Below are positions 13,793-15,556 of a stretch of 15,556 nucleotides of DNA, one piece after another. Numbering within the stretch: the stretch's first letter is position 1; every line of letters starts with the position of its first letter. Position numbers and translations under genes: made by a program. Source of the DNA: DATKKG01 sp964475215 (lineage in GTDB: Archaea; Thermoproteota; Nitrososphaeria; Conexivisphaerales; DTJL01). The stretch covers positions 1-15,556 of the forward strand of contig CAYYVT010000126.1 in NCBI GenBank assembly GCA_964475215.1, in the 5' to 3' direction. The notes under the pieces were generated by a model. That model did no database searches. It saw nothing but the letters and a program-made list of their open reading frames with translations, and was not told the origin of the DNA.

Positions 13793-14941
13793 GTGCCGTC
13801 ATACTTGGCAGATTCCACCCTAGTAATGATCCCTGGCCCGACAAACATCTCTCCCCGTGTGCTTCAAGTTATGTCCCTCCCCATGGTGGGCCACACCTCG
13901 AAGGAGTTCGAGAGCGATTTCCTCACGACACTCGACCTTACTAGATTTGTCTTTCAGACCAAGGGCACGGTGATCGTCTTCTCCGGCTCTGGGACCTTCG
14001 GGATAGAGTCCTCCTGCGCGAGCGTCTTAGAAAGGGGGGATAAGGTCCTCTCCATCGAGCTCGGATACTTCGGCAAGAGGTACACCAACATCTCGAGGAT
14101 CTACGGCGCTGATACGACAGTCTACAGCCCCCCTGAAGGCCACGGAGCTGACCCGAAGGTCCTCGACGAGATGCTCTCCAAGGGCTCTTTCAAGGCCGTC
14201 CTCATCACCCACATCGAAACCAGCATGGGGGTGATGAACAACGTCAGGGAGCTGGCGGCCGTCGCCCACAGGCACGGAGCGCTCTCGATGGTGGACGCCG
14301 TCTGCGGGCTCGGAGGAGCCGAATTGCCCTTCGACGCCTGGGGCCTGGACGTGGCTTTCGCGGGTTCGCAGAAGGCGATCGCGGGCCCCCCCGGCGCCAT
14401 GCTGATGGCACTCTCCGACAGGGCGTTAGGAATCGTACAGGGAAGGAAGACCCCGATTCCCTCCTACTATTTCAACCTGCAGAGCTGGATCAGGGTAATG
14501 AAGGACCCCCACATCTACGTCACCACGCCCACGGTTCCGGTCCTTAGGGCCGTGAAGGTCGCACTGGAGATGGTGAAGGAGGAAGGCCTGGAGGCAAGGT
14601 GGAAGAGGCACGCGAACCTGTCCTACGCTTTCAGGGAGTCGCTGCGGAAGGGAGGCGTCGAGCTCTGGTCGTCAGATCCAAGCCCAACCGTCACTGCCAT
14701 CAAGGTCAAGGACGCAGCCAAGATTCAACAGCACATCCTGGATAGGCACAACATACTCGTAGCCAGGGGCGTGGAGCCCCACAGAGACGACATGATTCGG
14801 GTCGGGCACATGGGAAACGTGACCGGAGACCAGCTCCTGAGAACCCTTGCCGCCCTTGGCGAAGGAGTATCATTCGAGAAGCCTGCCTTCGATGCCGCCG
14901 CGGCCCTCCGCGAATTCATAGAGATTACTCTGAAACAGTAG
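13793..14941 (+). CDS. class V PLP aminotransferase, alanine/serine-glyoxylate type
   Basis: This 382-aa fold-type I enzyme is of the SPT/AGT family, which transaminates glyoxylate or pyruvate with alanine or serine. Evidence: the N-terminal MIPGPTNISPRVLQVMSLPM and GHTSKEF signature, FSGSGTFGIE (cofactor phosphate binding), SMVDAVCGLGG with Asp168 for the pyridine nitrogen, GSQKAIAGPPG with the Schiff-base Lys194, TPTVPVLRAVKVAL, and RVGHMGN with the substrate-carboxylate Arg near the C-terminus. The frame is open back to 13361 but that part is a shadow of the upstream gene. A GTG at 13793 sits at leaderless distance from a TATA box; the ATG at 13826 is the alternative. The exact amino donor is not readable from sequence. 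Nearness to RuBisCO and to the AlaX-like gene suggests glyoxylate/serine/alanine handling, as inference only. Confidence 0.9.
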   Translation: MPSYLADSTLVMIPGPTNISPRVLQVMSLPMVGHTSKEFESDFLTTLDLTRFVFQTKGTVIVFSGSGTFGIESSCASVLERGDKVLSIELGYFGKRYTNISRIYGADTTVYSPPEGHGADPKVLDEMLSKGSFKAVLITHIETSMGVMNNVRELAAVAHRHGALSMVDAVCGLGGAELPFDAWGLDVAFAGSQKAIAGPPGAMLMALSDRALGIVQGRKTPIPSYYFNLQSWIRVMKDPHIYVTTPTVPVLRAVKVALEMVKEEGLEARWKRHANLSYAFRESLRKGGVELWSSDPSPTVTAIKVKDAAKIQQHILDRHNILVARGVEPHRDDMIRVGHMGNVTGDQLLRTLAALGEGVSFEKPAFDAAAALREFIEITLKQ

Positions 14942-15087
14942 CTTTGCGACAGGGAGTCAGATCCCCAGGGCCGATTTCCATATCTCGTTCGTAGCCTGCA
15001 GGTGCGCGTGGGGTTACTTCTTACATCTTTCTGATCGACGTGAGGGAATGCAATCGACCCGTGTCTGGGTCCCTACCAGCAAAAAGG

Positions 15088-15095
15088 ACTTATAC
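15088..15095 (+). promoter_or_regulatory. TATA box of the tRNA-Gln gene
   Basis: The sequence GACTTATACC, preceded by an A-rich BRE-like AAAAAGG, lies about 36 nt upstream of tRNA position 1. It predicts a short 5' leader removed by RNase P. Confidence 0.5.
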
Positions 15096-15135
15096 CGATA
15101 GGAGGCCTCTGAATACGGTAGCCCTGAAGCCCGGT

Positions 15136-15156
15136 CGAGACGCGCAGGCGTCGCCG
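15136..15156 (+). other. probable second, non-canonical tRNA intron (approximate borders)
   Basis: About 19-21 nt more than expected lie between the acceptor stem and D-stem. They contain the hairpin GACGC-GCAG-GCGTC (15139-15152), flanked by CGG/CCG pairing (15132-15134 with 15154-15156) and by a CGAG direct repeat (15136-15139 and 15155-15158). No strict 3-4-3 bulge-helix-bulge can be drawn, so the cut sites are uncertain and the motif would be a relaxed one. Keeping T15135 as U8 and A15157 as A9 gives a normal tRNA. Confidence 0.5.
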
Positions 15157-15186
15157 AGTCTAGCGGCCAAGGATTCCAGGCTCTGG

Positions 15187-15239
15187 ATCCTGACAGCCGT
15201 GGGCTAGAAATCGACTCCTTGGCGCTGTTGGGAGGGGAT
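15187..15239 (+). other. 53-nt canonical tRNA intron (between positions 37 and 38)
   Basis: A full bulge-helix-bulge can be drawn. The outer helix is the anticodon stem. The 4-bp central helix is CTCT (15181-15184) with GGGG (15234-15237), including two G-U pairs. The 3-nt bulges are GGA (15185-15187) and ATC (15238-15240). The intron helix of about ten pairs (15188-15197 with 15224-15233) begins TCC/GGA. Cutting after the second bulge nucleotide on each side removes exactly 15187-15239. This is the substrate form of the archaeal splicing endonuclease. Confidence 0.85.
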
Positions 15240-15285
15240 CCCTGGAGACGAGGGTTCGAATCCTTCCCGGGCTACCAACACTTTC

Positions 15286-15297
15286 CTTATATTATAC
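15286..15297 (+). promoter_or_regulatory. TATA box of the 3'-terminal winged-helix gene
   Basis: CTTATATTATAC, following a pyrimidine-rich CTTTCCTT after the tRNA (a plausible tRNA terminator), is centred about 28-29 nt before the ATG at 15321, the leaderless spacing. Confidence 0.6.
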
Positions 15298-15320
15298 ACT
15301 AATTATCCTCCTTCCTAGAG

Positions 15321-15556
15321 ATGCCCTTCTGGAAGCTCCTGAAAGCATCACGGCTGCCTTCCTCCCTTTCGAGCTTTGGAGCCATAGCTGCTTCGGTCCA
15401 GAAGGTCCTCAGCGAGGCTGACGAGCCGCTTGAGACTGGCGAAATCGCCACAAGGTCTGGCTACTCCGCTGCCAGCGTTAGGAGCGTTCTTTATCTCTTG
15501 CAGAGGCACACCAACGCGGTCGAAGTAACCGCCCTGAGCAATCGTAGGAAGGTAGC
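15321..15556 (+). CDS. N-terminal part of a winged-helix DNA-binding protein (runs off the window)
   Basis: An ATG at 15321 opens a frame that continues to the last base (78 codons seen). After a short leader (MPFWKLLKASRLPSS) comes a helix-turn-helix: VQKVLSEADEPLETGEIATR then SGYSAASVRSVLYLLQR, where GYSAASVRSVL is the probable recognition helix, and then the start of a wing. It resembles MarR/TrmB-like regulators; the family cannot be fixed without the rest. The start is supported by a strong TATA box at leaderless distance. It lies 43 nt after the tRNA-Gln gene. Confidence 0.65.
   Translation, partial: MPFWKLLKASRLPSSLSSFGAIAASVQKVLSEADEPLETGEIATRSGYSAASVRSVLYLLQRHTNAVEVTALSNRRKV

Larger units (their letters stand above)
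15128..15277 (+). tRNA. tRNA-Gln(CTG) with a canonical anticodon-loop intron and an extra insertion in the 5' arm
   Basis: The acceptor arms AGCCCGG (15128-15134) and CCGGGCT (15267-15273) pair perfectly. They are followed by A73 and an encoded CCA (15275-15277). The T-arm is GAGGG-TTCGAAT-CCTTC (15250-15266). The anticodon stem CCAGG (15176-15180) pairs with CCTGG (15241-15245). The loop reads CTCTGG then C15240, giving anticodon CTG (glutamine, codon CAG). The D-stem GTCT/GGAT lies at 15158-15161 and 15171-15174, with the GG of the D-loop in TAGCGGCC. A1-U72 is what archaeal GatDE recognises in tRNA-Gln, which agrees. Between acceptor G7 (15134) and D-stem G10 (15158) are 23 nt instead of the usual two, suggesting a second intron near position 8/9. 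Confidence 0.88.

Noticed and set aside
15118..15124. GTAGCCC as an alternative 5' acceptor strand of the tRNA
   Set aside because: It can pair with GGGCTAC at the 3' end, but this would consume the discriminator base and part of the CCA; AGCCCGG at 15128 gives a perfect stem ending in A73-CCA.
15151..15190. Type II tRNA (Leu or Ser) reading, e.g. a GGA anticodon from CTGGATC
   Set aside because: The variable region is only four nt, no long extra arm forms, and the CTG reading agrees with the bulge-helix-bulge and with A1-U72 of archaeal tRNA-Gln.
1..15556. CRISPR array, insertion sequence or integrase
   Set aside because: No regularly spaced direct repeats, no terminal inverted repeats around a transposase, and no transposase or recombinase motif was seen.

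Overview
The window is about 15.5 kb of GC-rich archaeal DNA. Archaeal origin is supported by a form III RuBisCO large subunit, an archaeal/eukaryotic-type glycyl-tRNA synthetase, a NurA-HerA pair, two archaeal helix-turn-helix regulator families (COG1709-like and COG2522-like) and a DUF92 membrane enzyme. It is also supported by a tRNA-Gln with an A1-U72 pair, an encoded CCA end and a canonical bulge-helix-bulge intron. TATA boxes lie about 27 nt upstream of many start codons, the pattern of leaderless archaeal transcripts. Lineage cannot be fixed from this alone; an uncultured Thermoproteota/Nitrososphaeria-like or Bathyarchaeia-like archaeon is a guess.

Layout. Positions 1-183 are the tail of a winged-helix gene, convergent with a TTG-started winged-helix protein on the minus strand (175-573). 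That protein diverges from a NurA nuclease-HerA ATPase pair (646-3152) used in DNA end resection. Next come a COG1709-like regulator (3242-3946) and a DUF92 polyprenol/phytol phosphate-type membrane enzyme (3972-4799). An Nramp-like metal transporter on the minus strand (4844-6037) diverges from an HTH regulator with a ferritin-like C-terminal domain (6262-6990). A perfect palindrome sits in their shared promoter region. A tiny ORF with a strong Shine-Dalgarno (7034-7180) faces glyS on the minus strand (7197-8891).

After a 570-nt spacer with no convincing gene come RuBisCO (9461-10756), GTP-dependent PEP carboxykinase (10859-12745), an alanyl-tRNA-editing/DHHA1 protein (12808-13764) and a class V aminotransferase of the alanine/serine-glyoxylate type (13793-14941). 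All four are co-directional but each has its own TATA box. The window ends with an intron-bearing tRNA-Gln(CTG) and the start of another winged-helix gene.

How the parts may fit together (inference): the RuBisCO-PEPCK pair places CO2 fixation into 3-phosphoglycerate next to the oxaloacetate-PEP step of central carbon metabolism. The aminotransferase could handle glyoxylate, alanine or serine next to a factor that edits mischarged tRNA-Ala. The transporter and the ferritin-like regulator look like a self-contained metal-homeostasis module and are the most attractive candidate for a new regulatory system. The second insertion in the 5' arm of the tRNA-Gln gene is the most unusual RNA feature. 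No mobile element, CRISPR array or rRNA was seen.
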